A DNA stretch of 64,000 bases. Source: Desulfococcus sp041737845. GTDB lineage: Bacteria; Desulfobacterota; Desulfobacteria; Desulfobacterales; Desulfococcaceae. Within the stretch, counting starts at the first letter, position 1; every line of letters starts with the position of its first letter. A program made the position numbers and the translations under genes. This document shows positions 8,009 through 16,288 of this stretch, piece by piece. The stretch spans positions 14,460 to 78,459 of the forward strand of contig NZ_JBGSQX010000008.1 of NCBI RefSeq assembly GCF_041737845.1, written 5' to 3'. A model generated the notes under the pieces. It was not told the origin of the DNA. It saw nothing but the letters and a program-made list of their open reading frames with translations, and ran no database searches.

Positions 8009-9124
8009 ATGACGACAAAAAGGGATTATTACGAGGTTTTGGGCGTAAGCCGCGACGCGAGCGAGAGCGAAATCAAGAGCCGGTATCGCAAGCTCGCCAT
8101 GCAGTACCATCCGGATCGGAACCCGGACGACAAGGCCGCGGAGGAGAAGTTCAAGGAGGCGGCCGAATCATACGATGTCCTCCGCGATCCTCAGAAACGG
8201 GGCATATATGATCAATACGGCCACCAGGGCCTTGAAGGGCAGGGCTTCTCCGGTTTTGGCGGTTTTGATGACATCTTCTCCAGTTTCGGGGACATATTCG
8301 AGGATTTTTTCGGGTTTGGGTCGAGCCGCCGGTCGGGGAGCCGGACGCGCCGCGGCGCCGATCTCCGGTATGACATGAAGCTCTCCTTCATGGAGGCCGC
8401 CTTCGGCGCGGAAACCCAGATCAACGTGGAGAAGCTGGCCAACTGCCCGAGCTGCGGCGGCAATGGCTGCGAGCCGGGGACGAAGCCTGAATCCTGCTCC
8501 CATTGCGGCGGTTCCGGCCAGATATCCCGGTCCCAGGGATTTTTCACGGTCCGGACCACCTGCCCCTACTGCCGGGGGAACGGACAGATGATCGGCAGCC
8601 CCTGCAACAACTGCCGGGGCGCGGGAAAGGTGCGGGTCAGCAAGAAGGTGGCCGTGAAGATACCGGCAGGCGTGGACAACGGGTCGCGGCTTCGCCTGAG
8701 CGGCGAGGGCGAGCCCGGGGAAAACGGCGGGCCGCCGGGTGATCTCTATGTATTCGTTCATGTCACCCCCCACGAATTCTTCGAGCGCCACAATATCGAT
8801 GTGATCTGCCAGGTGCCCATTTCGTTCATTCAGGCTGCCCTGGGGGACAAGATCCAGGTGCCCACGCTCCAGGGCGACAAGACCCTGGTGATTCCCAAGG
8901 GAACCCAGCCCGGGGAATTGTTCCGGTTTCACGGCGAGGGTATCCCCTCCCTCAAGAACGGTCGGCGGGGCGATCAGGTCATCCAGGTGGACATCAAGAC
9001 GCCGACCAGCCTGAACAGGAAGCAGGAGGCGCTGCTGAAGGAGTTTGCCAAGCTTGAAGAAGGCAAATTCTCAAACAAACTCAGAAATATGCTGAAATCC
9101 ACAACGGCCGGGGCGGTGAGATAG
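8009..9124 (+). CDS. dnaJ: Chaperone DnaJ
   Basis: A full-length type I Hsp40 of 371 residues, the co-chaperone that delivers substrates to DnaK and stimulates its ATPase. Domain order: J-domain (residues 1-70, with YHPDRN carrying the HPD motif), a Gly/Phe-rich linker (about 75-110), four CxxCxGxG zinc repeats (CPSCGGNG, CSHCGGSG, CPYCRGNG, CNNCRGAG; about 145-210) and the C-terminal substrate-binding domain. dnaK and grpE are not adjacent. Confidence 0.97.
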   Translation: MTTKRDYYEVLGVSRDASESEIKSRYRKLAMQYHPDRNPDDKAAEEKFKEAAESYDVLRDPQKRGIYDQYGHQGLEGQGFSGFGGFDDIFSSFGDIFEDFFGFGSSRRSGSRTRRGADLRYDMKLSFMEAAFGAETQINVEKLANCPSCGGNGCEPGTKPESCSHCGGSGQISRSQGFFTVRTTCPYCRGNGQMIGSPCNNCRGAGKVRVSKKVAVKIPAGVDNGSRLRLSGEGEPGENGGPPGDLYVFVHVTPHEFFERHNIDVICQVPISFIQAALGDKIQVPTLQGDKTLVIPKGTQPGELFRFHGEGIPSLKNGRRGDQVIQVDIKTPTSLNRKQEALLKEFAKLEEGKFSNKLRNMLKSTTAGAVR

Positions 9125-9146
9125 AAACCCGAATGCGGAGACTGTT

Positions 9147-9521
9147 ATGTTTGAGCTGAAGATCCTGACCCGTTTTGCCGCCGCCCACCAGTTGAAAATG
9201 GTGGGGCAGAAGTGTGAAAACCTTCACGGCCATAACTGGAAGGTGGAGGTCTGCGTCGGAGGGGAGCGCCTGAACGAGGCCGGCGTCCTCATGGATTTCG
9301 GGGATGTCAAACGGCATGTGGCCGCCATCATCGATGACATCGACCACAAATTCCTCAACGAACTGGAATTTTTCAAAAGCGTCGAGCAGCCCTCGTCCGA
9401 AAGAATCGCCGTCTACATCGCCCAGGAACTGCTGAAAAGAATTGTCGATCCGGGGATCAAGGTCACCCGGGTCAGCGCATGGGAATCGGACGACGCCTGT
9501 GCGACTTACATCCTTCCCTGA
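9147..9521 (+). CDS. queD: 6-carboxy-5,6,7,8-tetrahydropterin synthase (QueD / PTPS family)
   Basis: A 124-residue PTPS-family enzyme that converts dihydroneopterin triphosphate to 6-carboxytetrahydropterin in queuosine and 7-deazaguanine synthesis. The zinc-binding histidines are in FAAAHQL and LHGHNW, and the catalytic Cys is in GQKCENLHGH, the C-xxx-HGH spacing of QueD. Downstream residues EQPSSERIA and the acidic WESD motif also fit. It starts 22 bases after dnaJ, probably on the same transcript; no other que gene is present. Confidence 0.9.
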   Translation: MFELKILTRFAAAHQLKMVGQKCENLHGHNWKVEVCVGGERLNEAGVLMDFGDVKRHVAAIIDDIDHKFLNELEFFKSVEQPSSERIAVYIAQELLKRIVDPGIKVTRVSAWESDDACATYILP

Positions 9522-9649
9522 TCGAAGCCCATCCCGCCCGGACGCGGCCGATTTCCGGGCCGGGGTGTTTTCGTCGGACCCCCCGGTTCAAGGAACCCGC
9601 GCGGAAGCGGCGATGCCCGCCGGGGTTCAGCGCCCCGGGAGAGGCGTTT

Positions 9650-10207
9650 TCAGAAGGCTCGCCACTGGCGGATGAGTTCGTCCCGGGTGATGATCGCCGT
9701 GGTATCCGGAACATATTTTTGTATATTTTCGAGGCCGCCCTCCTGCCGGTCGACGAGGACGACGGCCTTGACAACCTCCATGCCCTCGGAGCGCGCCCGC
9801 TCGATGGCCTTGATGGTGGACCCGCCGGTGGTGGCGACGTCATCGATGATGGCCACCCGGTCCCCCGCAGCCATGTCCCCCTCAATCCACCGAATGATGC
9901 CGTGGTCCTTCTGTTCCTTTCGAATGGAAAAGGCCCGGATGGGATGTTTGTTGAGTTCGGAGGCGAATGCCGCGGCAACGGCGATGGGGTCCGCCCCGAA
10001 GGTGAGCCCCCCGATGCCCGCGATATCCGCATCCCTGACCGCATTGAAGACGAGGTGCCCGGCCAGGAACATCCCCCGGGGGTCCAGGGTCGTGGGTTTG
10101 CAATTGACATAAAAACGGCTCATGCGGCCCGAGACCAGCTTGAAAACAGGCTTTTCACTGTATTTGAAGGATTTTCGGCACAGAATTTCGATCAACTCCT
10201 GTTTCAT
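9650..10207 (-). CDS. pyrE: Orotate phosphoribosyltransferase
   Basis: A 185-residue PRTase that makes orotidine monophosphate from orotate and PRPP in pyrimidine synthesis. The PRPP-binding signature VAIIDDVATTGGST (about residue 115) is intact, as are KPTTLDPRGMFL and GGLTFGADPIA. The gene is convergent with queD and divergent from ftsE. Its ATG overlaps the TGA of an upstream leader ORF (ATGA at 10207-10204), and a terminator-like hairpin lies about 100 bases upstream, pointing to regulation by transcription attenuation. Confidence 0.94.
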   Translation of the reverse strand: MKQELIEILCRKSFKYSEKPVFKLVSGRMSRFYVNCKPTTLDPRGMFLAGHLVFNAVRDADIAGIGGLTFGADPIAVAAAFASELNKHPIRAFSIRKEQKDHGIIRWIEGDMAAGDRVAIIDDVATTGGSTIKAIERARSEGMEVVKAVVLVDRQEGGLENIQKYVPDTTAIITRDELIRQWRAF

Positions 10208-10386
10208 GAACAGACCGCCTTTTGTGGGGGGATGGAACGGGCCGGACGCAGTCCTTCTACCCGATCGTGGAATAATATCTTGATTTTAGCCTTCTCATCA
10301 GATAAAAAAAGCCTCCACTGATTATGGAAGAAGCCTATCAATGGGATACAGTGGAGGCTTGGAGTGAGGAAAACTGGAAACAGCAC
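10204..10386 (-). CDS. Candidate pyrE leader peptide ORF
   Basis: An open frame of 60 codons from GTG 10386 (67 from an ATG at 10407, which lies inside the predicted -10 box) running through the attenuator hairpin and ending in TGA overlapping the pyrE ATG. It starts about ten bases after the predicted transcription start, with GGGGA just upstream, and its first codons are pyrimidine-rich (CTGTTTCCAGTTTTCCTC). It resembles no protein I recognise. A ribosome translating it would melt the hairpin, as in coupled pyrimidine-gene attenuation. Not certain to be expressed. Confidence 0.4.
   Translation of the reverse strand: MLFPVFLTPSLHCIPLIGFFHNQWRLFLSDEKAKIKILFHDRVEGLRPARSIPPQKAVCS
10304..10360 (-). 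terminator. Attenuator-like terminator in the pyrE leader
   Basis: A perfect 12-bp inverted repeat, AAGCCTCCACTG (10309-10320) with CAGTGGAGGCTT (10349-10360), 28-base loop. Read on the minus strand the stem is followed by a run of seven T (10310-10304). It lies between the predicted pyrE promoter and the pyrE start, so it would stop pyrE transcription early; there is no T-tract in the plus direction. Confidence 0.75.
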
Positions 10387-10402
10387 TCCCCGGCTCGCAC
10401 TC

Positions 10403-10431
10403 CTCATACCAGCTTACCCCCCGAGGGTCAA
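10403..10431 (-). promoter_or_regulatory. Candidate pyrE promoter
   Basis: On the minus strand, TTGACC (10431-10426) and TATGAG (10408-10403) separated by 17 bases, placing the transcription start near 10396, upstream of the attenuator hairpin. Confidence 0.5.
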
Positions 10432-10457
10432 TTCAAAAGCATTGGAGAGCATCCGCC

Positions 10458-11162
10458 GTGACTGCTTACGGGTCGCAAAGCGCCATCATCCAGATGTACA
10501 GGGTTTCCAAGCGGTATGGCGCCAAAAACGCGCTGGTGGACATTTCCCTTGATATCGCCGACAACGAGTTCCTCTTCCTCAGCGGGCCGAGCGGCGCAGG
10601 GAAGACAACCCTGCTGAAACTTCTCTACCTGGGGGAAACCGTCTCGGAAGGCCAGATCATTGTCGACGGGCTGAACCTGTCCCGCATTTCGCGGAAACGG
10701 GTTCCGTTTCTCCGCCGGAAATTCGGCATCATCTTCCAGGATTACAAGCTGATTCCGACCAGAAACGTTTACGACAATGTCGCGCTGGTGGTCGAGGCGG
10801 TAGGCGTCGATCGACGGTCCATCCGGAAATTGGTCAGCAGCCTCCTCAGAACGGTTGAAATGGAGGACCGCAGCCGGGCGTTCCCGCCCAGCCTCTCCGG
10901 AGGCGAGCAGCAGCGGGTGGCCGTGGCCAGGGCCATCGCCGGGAATCCCAAGATCATTGTCGCGGATGAACCGACCGGCAGCCTGGACACCGAATCGGCC
11001 ATGGTGATCATGAACCTGCTGAAGATCTACCATCGGCGGGGCGCGACGGTCGTCATCGCCACCCATGATACGGAGCTGATCCGCAGCACGGGCGGTCGGG
11101 TGGTCCTTCTCAACGGCGGATATCTCGATGTCTCAACCGTCATTCCGAGGCAGCGGTCATGA
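10458..11162 (+). CDS. ftsE: Cell division ATP-binding protein FtsE
   Basis: ABC-type ATPase of the FtsEX complex, which couples the divisome to activation of cell-wall hydrolases. Walker A is GPSGAGKTT (about residue 42), the signature is LSGGEQQRVAVARA and Walker B is IIVADEPTGSLD. The start is GTG at 10458, giving the family-typical IIQMYRVSKRYG; ATG 10494 would truncate the first strand. It overlaps ftsX by 4 bp and forms a unit ftsE-ftsX-envC-ctpA. Its promoter lies in the gap shared with divergent pyrE. Confidence 0.94.
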   Translation: MTAYGSQSAIIQMYRVSKRYGAKNALVDISLDIADNEFLFLSGPSGAGKTTLLKLLYLGETVSEGQIIVDGLNLSRISRKRVPFLRRKFGIIFQDYKLIPTRNVYDNVALVVEAVGVDRRSIRKLVSSLLRTVEMEDRSRAFPPSLSGGEQQRVAVARAIAGNPKIIVADEPTGSLDTESAMVIMNLLKIYHRRGATVVIATHDTELIRSTGGRVVLLNGGYLDVSTVIPRQRS

Positions 11163-12037
11163 TCTATTTTGCCAAAAAAGTCATCAAGGACATGAAAGGG
11201 AATTTTTTCCTCAATGCCGTCACCTTGATGGCGATTGTTTTTTCCGTCCTCATCTTCAGCGCCTTCAGCCTTTTCTTCGTCAATGCCGGCGCACTGGTCA
11301 ACCGGTGGATCGAGGATGCCAGGATCATGGTCTATCTGCAGCCGGATGTCTCGGCGGCGAAGATTTCCCGCCTGGGCGAAAGGATGGCGGCTGTTCCGGA
11401 TGTGCGGGGGGTTGAATTCATCCCGAGGGACAAAGCCCTCGAGCGGTTCAGGGCTCAGTTGGGAAAACAGGCCTCCCTCCTGGACGGCATCACGGACAAT
11501 CCCCTGCCGGATGCTTTCGAGGTTCTGATGGGGGTGCGGTCCTGGCGCTGGGACCATATCGAAACCATCGCCTTACGCATCGGCGCCCTCGACGGTGTGG
11601 CGGAGGTCGAATACGGCCAGGCCTGGCTGGGCCGTATTGTAAACATTCTGAATCTGTTCCGGCTGACCATTTTCGGTATGGGGGGGCTCTTCTTCATGGC
11701 CGTGATCTTTTTCGTGGCCAACACCATCCGGCTCGTTCTCTATTCTCGACGGGAAGAGATCGACATCATGCGGCTTGTCGGCGCCTCGGAGAATTTCATC
11801 CGATACCCCCTTTACGTGCAAAGTCTGCTTCTGGGGGCCATCGGCGGCGTCCTGGGCATCGGCGTGCTGTTCGAGCTGTACCGCCTTCTGACCGCCAACA
11901 TGAGCGCCACCATGGCGTCGGCTTTTTTTGAAATGCGGTTTCTTCCGGTTGAAATCATTTTGACCATACTTTCGGGAAGCATGTTCGTGGGATGGTTGGG
12001 ATGCTATATTTCTCTCAGAAAGTTCTTAAGGTCTTGA
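11159..12037 (+). CDS. ftsX: Cell division permease-like protein FtsX
   Basis: Membrane partner of FtsE, 292 residues: one N-terminal membrane helix (about 20-42), a periplasmic loop of some 110 residues (containing VYLQPDVSAAKI and LGKQASLL), then three further membrane helices (about 170-192, 220-245, 262-285). This is the FtsX topology, with the large first extracytoplasmic loop that binds an EnvC-type activator. The following gene, which encodes such an activator, overlaps its 3' end. Confidence 0.93.
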   Translation: MIYFAKKVIKDMKGNFFLNAVTLMAIVFSVLIFSAFSLFFVNAGALVNRWIEDARIMVYLQPDVSAAKISRLGERMAAVPDVRGVEFIPRDKALERFRAQLGKQASLLDGITDNPLPDAFEVLMGVRSWRWDHIETIALRIGALDGVAEVEYGQAWLGRIVNILNLFRLTIFGMGGLFFMAVIFFVANTIRLVLYSRREEIDIMRLVGASENFIRYPLYVQSLLLGAIGGVLGIGVLFELYRLLTANMSATMASAFFEMRFLPVEIILTILSGSMFVGWLGCYISLRKFLRS

Positions 12038-13233
12038 CCGCCGCCGGGAAGGCCGCCGCATTTGCCGCGGGGCTTGTGCTTGTCCTGGCCGCGGCAAGCG
12101 CCGGCGCTTCCCGCGAGGATGGCAAGCCGCCTCAGGCGCTTGAGCGCCTGAAGGAAACCTATGGCGAAACCCGGCGGGAAATGAAAAAGAAACAGGAAGA
12201 CATCCGGAAACTCGCCGAAAAGGAGCATCAGGCCCTGGACAGCCTCGACGAGATCGACCTGTCCATCGATCGGGCGCGGAAAAGGATCGCATCATCGGAA
12301 GAAGCGCTTCGGGTCATCGAAGGGGAGATGTCGGCCGTTCTGTCGCGGTTCGAGGTTGTCCAGGTGGCGGTCCGGGAGCGAAAGGCCCACGCCGCAAAGC
12401 GGATGGTCGGTCTGTACAAGCTTTACAATCTGGGACGGATGAACCTGATCGCCAGCGCCGACTCTCTTGCGGATTTTCTGGGGCGGAGAAAGGCCTTGGA
12501 GCGGGTCCTCGACAGCGACCGGATCATCCTTGAGGAGTACCGCCGGCGCAGGGAGGAACTCGCGGAATTGAGCGCGCAACTGGCCCGTCAGAGACAGGAG
12601 CGGACGGCTGCGGAGGAGGCCCATCGACTGCAGATCGATGACATGGAAGACAAAAGACGCCGAAGGGAGGCGCTGCTTGCCGGGATCCGGGATCAGAAGG
12701 CCGTGAGGGAAGCGACGCTGGCCTCCCTCAGGGAGCGGGCCGCTGCGCTGGATCGCGAGATTCAGTCTTTTCGGATTGAACCCCGGGAAGAAGCGGCGCC
12801 AGGGGAAAGAGCCAATGCTGATGGCGGATTCCGCCGTTTAAAGGGCTTGCTTAACCTGCCGGTTAAGGGTAAAATCACAAATTCTTTCGGTCGACATCGA
12901 AACCAGGCATCCGGCGTCATGAATTTCCAGAGCGGAATTGACATCCAGTCAGACAGAGGGGAGCCCATCCGCTCGGTCTATCGGGGACGCGTCATTTTTT
13001 CGAGCTGGTTCAAGGGGTACGGCAATATGCTCATCATCGACCACGAGGATCATTACTACACCCTCTACGCTCATGCGGAAGAGCTGTTCAAGCAAAAGGG
13101 GGACAGCGTCCACGAGGACGAGGTGATCGGAACGGTCGGCGACAGCGGTGCCATGGGCGGCCCCGGCCTCCATTTCGAGGTTCGTCATCATGGAAAACCG
13201 GTAGATCCCATGATATGGTTGAAAAAAGGATAA
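11992..13233 (+). CDS. envC: EnvC-like murein hydrolase activator (degenerate M23 domain)
   Basis: 413 residues: signal peptide (cleavage after ...AASAGA), long coiled coil (about 50-270) and a C-terminal LytM/M23 domain (about 285-410). The M23 zinc site looks incomplete: where active enzymes have HxGxD, this protein has QSGIDI, so the first His is Gln, while YAHAEE and GLHFEV keep the later histidines. Loss of a zinc ligand is typical of EnvC and NlpD, which activate amidases rather than cut peptidoglycan. Its position directly after ftsEX, with about 45 bp overlap, supports that role. ATG 12001 is an alternative start. Confidence 0.88.
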   Translation: MVGMLYFSQKVLKVLTAAGKAAAFAAGLVLVLAAASAGASREDGKPPQALERLKETYGETRREMKKKQEDIRKLAEKEHQALDSLDEIDLSIDRARKRIASSEEALRVIEGEMSAVLSRFEVVQVAVRERKAHAAKRMVGLYKLYNLGRMNLIASADSLADFLGRRKALERVLDSDRIILEEYRRRREELAELSAQLARQRQERTAAEEAHRLQIDDMEDKRRRREALLAGIRDQKAVREATLASLRERAAALDREIQSFRIEPREEAAPGERANADGGFRRLKGLLNLPVKGKITNSFGRHRNQASGVMNFQSGIDIQSDRGEPIRSVYRGRVIFSSWFKGYGNMLIIDHEDHYYTLYAHAEELFKQKGDSVHEDEVIGTVGDSGAMGGPGLHFEVRHHGKPVDPMIWLKKG

Positions 13234-13258
13234 TCATTTTTTTTTAAGGAGTTCATCA

Positions 13259-14623
13259 ATGCCTCGAAACAAAGAACGGTGTGTCAGACGATGCCTTGCC
13301 ATCTTCATCCTGATGGTCTTATGGCTCGCTTCGGGAAACCTCCAGGAGCTGTCGGCCGGCGATGAAGAGACCTACAAGGGGCTCAAAATATTTTCAGATG
13401 TCATCGACCTGATCGAGAAGAATTATGTTGATCCCGTGGACAGCAAGGATCTGATTCAAAAGGCCATCCAGGGAATGGTCGGCAGCCTGGATCCGCATTC
13501 CCAGTTGCTTCCGCCCGAGGCGTTCGAGGAGCTGCAGATCGATACGCGGGGGGAGTTCGGCGGCATCGGCATCGTGATCACCATGCAGAAGGGGTTCCTC
13601 ACGGTGATCTCCCCCATTGAGGGGACCCCGGCATACAAAGCCGGGATCAAGGCCGGCGACATCATCATCAAGGTGGACGGCGAATCGACCAAGGACATGA
13701 TGCTCTGGGAGGCGGTGAAAAAAATGCGCGGCCCCAAGGGCGAGTCGGTGGAGATCACCGTTTTTCGGGAAGGTGAAACCGATCCCATGGATTTCACCCT
13801 GGTCCGGGATATCATCCCAATCGAAAGCGTCCGTTACATGGCCCTTCAGCCGGGATACGGCTATATTCGCATCACCAATTTCCAGGAAAACACCACCGAT
13901 GACCTCAATGCCGCCCTGAAAGCCATGGAGCAGGGAAAAACCCCCATGAAAGGGCTGGTCCTGGATCTGCGCGACAATCCCGGCGGGCTTCTCAATCAGG
14001 CCGTCGACGTATCGGATGTCTTTCTTGACGCCGGAAACATCGTCTCAATCAAGGGCCGCCTCGAAAAACATACCAAGATATTCGATGCCAAACCCAACCG
14101 CCTGAAGCGTGCGTATCCCATCGTCGTCCTCATCAACGGCGGCAGCGCCAGTGCTTCCGAAATCGTCGCCGGTGCGCTTCAAGATCATCACCGGGCGGTG
14201 ATTCTGGGGACCACCTCCTTTGGCAAGGGATCCGTCCAAACGGTGGAATCCCTCCGGGACGGGTACGGCCTTAAATTCACCATCGCCCGGTACTACACCC
14301 CCAGCGGGCGATCCATCCAGGCCCAGGGCATCGTACCCGACATCGAGGTCAAGCCGCAGGTGATCGAAGAAGAGGCGGGGGGCGAAAGCGAGCAGATGCT
14401 GAAGGAGCGGGACCTCAAGAATCATCTGGGCGCTGAGCCGTTCCCCCCGGCCGCGCCCGAACCCGGCGACAAACAGAAAAAGGAAAAAGATCCCGCGGAT
14501 GACCGGAAGTCGGATACCCGCTACGGGCCGATAGATGTCAAGGGTCTCCAGAGCGACAACCAGGTGATGCGCGCGCTTGAAATCCTCAAGGGATACCAGA
14601 TCCTGACCGAAGCGCGCAGTTGA
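13259..14623 (+). CDS. ctpA: Carboxy-terminal processing protease (S41 family)
   Basis: A 454-residue C-terminal processing peptidase exported by an N-terminal signal. It has a PDZ domain (about 95-165, with GEFGGIGIVITM and SPIEGTPAYKAGIKAGD) and the S41 catalytic core: nucleophile Ser in NGGSASASEIVAG and general-base Lys in TSFGKGSVQTV. Last comes a charged low-complexity tail (about 375-430, rich in E and K) before a short conserved end. Such proteases trim or degrade periplasmic proteins, including wall hydrolases, which fits its place at the end of the ftsEX-envC operon. A good AAGGAG precedes the ATG. Confidence 0.93.
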   Translation: MPRNKERCVRRCLAIFILMVLWLASGNLQELSAGDEETYKGLKIFSDVIDLIEKNYVDPVDSKDLIQKAIQGMVGSLDPHSQLLPPEAFEELQIDTRGEFGGIGIVITMQKGFLTVISPIEGTPAYKAGIKAGDIIIKVDGESTKDMMLWEAVKKMRGPKGESVEITVFREGETDPMDFTLVRDIIPIESVRYMALQPGYGYIRITNFQENTTDDLNAALKAMEQGKTPMKGLVLDLRDNPGGLLNQAVDVSDVFLDAGNIVSIKGRLEKHTKIFDAKPNRLKRAYPIVVLINGGSASASEIVAGALQDHHRAVILGTTSFGKGSVQTVESLRDGYGLKFTIARYYTPSGRSIQAQGIVPDIEVKPQVIEEEAGGESEQMLKERDLKNHLGAEPFPPAAPEPGDKQKKEKDPADDRKSDTRYGPIDVKGLQSDNQVMRALEILKGYQILTEARS

Positions 14624-14673
14624 TTCCCCCCGCAGGTTTCGCAGGCGAGTTTCATCCCGCCTGAAGGCACGAC

Positions 14674-14720
14674 CGGGCCGACGCATTCCCCTCGCGGGGA
14701 GCGCGTCGGCCCGCCTTTTT
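14674..14720 (+). terminator. Rho-independent terminator after ctpA
   Basis: Perfect 11-bp stem CGGGCCGACGC (14674-14684) with GCGTCGGCCCG (14703-14713), followed by CCTTTTT. It ends the ftsE-ctpA transcript. Confidence 0.85.
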
Positions 14721-14754
14721 GGCGCAGAACGCCCGCTCTACCGTCCGCAGGGCG

Positions 14755-14785
14755 GGCCTGCCGGTACGCATCCGGCAGGCCTTTT
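14755..14785 (+). terminator. Second tandem terminator
   Basis: Perfect 10-bp stem GGCCTGCCGG (14755-14764) with CCGGCAGGCC (14772-14781), 7-base loop, then TTTT. It is a back-up terminator 35 bases after the first. Confidence 0.75.
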
Positions 14786-14911
14786 CCGGCCCCCTGTCTC
14801 GAAACGCTGTGAATTTTATGCTTTACTATAACTTCATTCATGTTTATGCTCCTCATTTAAAAAAAAATCAATTAGAGAACCAAGACCCAACAACATGATG
14901 CGGGGCGCACT

Positions 14912-15274
14912 ATGAAACAGGAACATATTGATTATTTCAGGGCATTTTTAACCCAGCGGTTACAGGAGCTGTTGAACCGTGCAGACAATACCGTGACCGG
15001 TATGACGCATCAGAAGGAAAATTTTCCGGATCCGACGGATCGTGCGTCCCTGGAGTCGGATCGAAATTTCATGCTTCGCATTCGGGACAGGGAAAACAAA
15101 CTGATCAAGAAAATCAAGAACGCCCTCGATCGGATTGAAGACGGCTCCTTCGGGATCTGTGAGAGCTGCGGAGAGGATATCGCCATTGAACGCCTCCAGG
15201 CGAGACCGGTGACCGCCCTGTGCATTGCGTGCAAGACCAAGGAGGAGGCGAAGGAAAAGTCCCTTGGACTGTAA
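14912..15274 (+). CDS. dksA: DksA/TraR family zinc-finger transcription factor
   Basis: A 120-residue DksA-type protein that binds the RNA polymerase secondary channel and modulates stringent-response promoters. The four-Cys zinc finger CESCGEDI ... LCIACK (about residues 88-112) is intact, preceded by a coiled-coil region; RASLESDRNFMLRIRDRE covers the coiled-coil tip. Its 3' end overlaps the likely TTG start of the PHP gene. Confidence 0.9.
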   Translation: MKQEHIDYFRAFLTQRLQELLNRADNTVTGMTHQKENFPDPTDRASLESDRNFMLRIRDRENKLIKKIKNALDRIEDGSFGICESCGEDIAIERLQARPVTALCIACKTKEEAKEKSLGL

Positions 15275-16163
15275 TCGCGATGCAAAGGTAGACCTTCACG
15301 TTCACTCCACCGCCTCGGATGGAACCCTCCCCCCGCTTCAAATCCTCCGACGGGCCGTCGCGCTGGGGTTGAAGGCGATCGCCATCACCGATCACGACAC
15401 CGTGGCCGGCGCAAGGGATGTGGCGGCGGCCGGCGTCCCGCCGTCGATGCGCTTTTTCACGGGGATTGAGATCAGCGCGGCACCCCCGCCGGGTTACCCC
15501 TGCCGCGGCAGTTTTCATGTGTTGGGCTACGGGATACGATTGGATGACCCGCTGCTGGAGGACGCCCTGGCCGTGCTTCAAACCGCCCGAAGGGAGAGAA
15601 ACCCCGGCATGATATCCCGGCTCCGGGAGCTGGGGATGGACATCTCCATGGCGGAGCTCGCAGCAGAGGCGGGGGACGGCCAGATCGGGCGGCCTCATAT
15701 CGCCAGATGCATGATGAACAAAGGGTACGTGGAAACCTTTGACGAGGCCTTCGATCGGTTCATCGGGGCCGGAAAGCCCGCCTACGTCGACAAATATCGC
15801 ATCAGTTGTGAAAGGGCGATCCATCTGATCCGCCATGCCGGCGGCGTCGCCGTGCTGGCCCATCCGGGCCTGCTGCGCCCCGCGGGCAGCCCGTCCTTCG
15901 ATGATCTGATCCGGGGATTGACGGCCATGGGGCTGGGCGGCATCGAGGTCTATTATCCGGAGCACACCCCGGAGCAGACCGCCCTTTACCGGAGCACCGC
16001 GGAGCGTTTCGGGCTCGTCATGACCGGAGGCACCGACTATCACGGCGACATCAAGCCCGGCATCGAGCTGGGAATCGGAGACGGCACGTTTTCGGTTCCC
16101 GAGTTTGTTTACGAGAAGCTGGCCGAACGCTGCGGCGCGGCCGGCGGAATTTCGGAACGATAG
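15264..16163 (+). CDS. PHP-domain phosphoesterase
   Basis: A PHP-family metal-dependent phosphoesterase of about 299 residues, related to RNase AM / YciV and 3',5'-nucleoside bisphosphate phosphatases. Metal-binding motifs are visible: VDLHVHSTASDGT at the N-terminus, AITDHDTVAGARD, HIARCMM, LAHPGLL and TGGTDYHGD near the end. The start is TTG 15264, preceded by AAGGAAAAG and overlapping dksA; the frame is open upstream, but that part is an Arg-rich shadow of dksA. The exact nucleotide substrate cannot be told. Confidence 0.85.
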   Translation: MDCNRDAKVDLHVHSTASDGTLPPLQILRRAVALGLKAIAITDHDTVAGARDVAAAGVPPSMRFFTGIEISAAPPPGYPCRGSFHVLGYGIRLDDPLLEDALAVLQTARRERNPGMISRLRELGMDISMAELAAEAGDGQIGRPHIARCMMNKGYVETFDEAFDRFIGAGKPAYVDKYRISCERAIHLIRHAGGVAVLAHPGLLRPAGSPSFDDLIRGLTAMGLGGIEVYYPEHTPEQTALYRSTAERFGLVMTGGTDYHGDIKPGIELGIGDGTFSVPEFVYEKLAERCGAAGGISER

Positions 16164-16169
16164 AGTTCC

Positions 16170-16252
16170 AGATAATGATCCTGGCATTGCCGCCGATGGC
16201 CGATGGAAGACCGGAACGACGCGCTCCTCATGCCCTGCCTGCATCATTATCT
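16170..16252 (+). promoter_or_regulatory. Long hairpin in the rnc leader (possible RNase III site)
   Basis: AGATAATGAT (16170-16179) pairs perfectly with ATCATTATCT (16243-16252); after a small internal loop GGCA (16183-16186) pairs with TGCC (16236-16239). The structure lies between the PHP gene and rnc. In E. coli, RNase III cleaves its own leader; a similar autoregulatory site is plausible here. Confidence 0.45.
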
Positions 16253-16288
16253 GAAGGTCTGCACTCCCGGACTGTTGGTTGGAAAACG

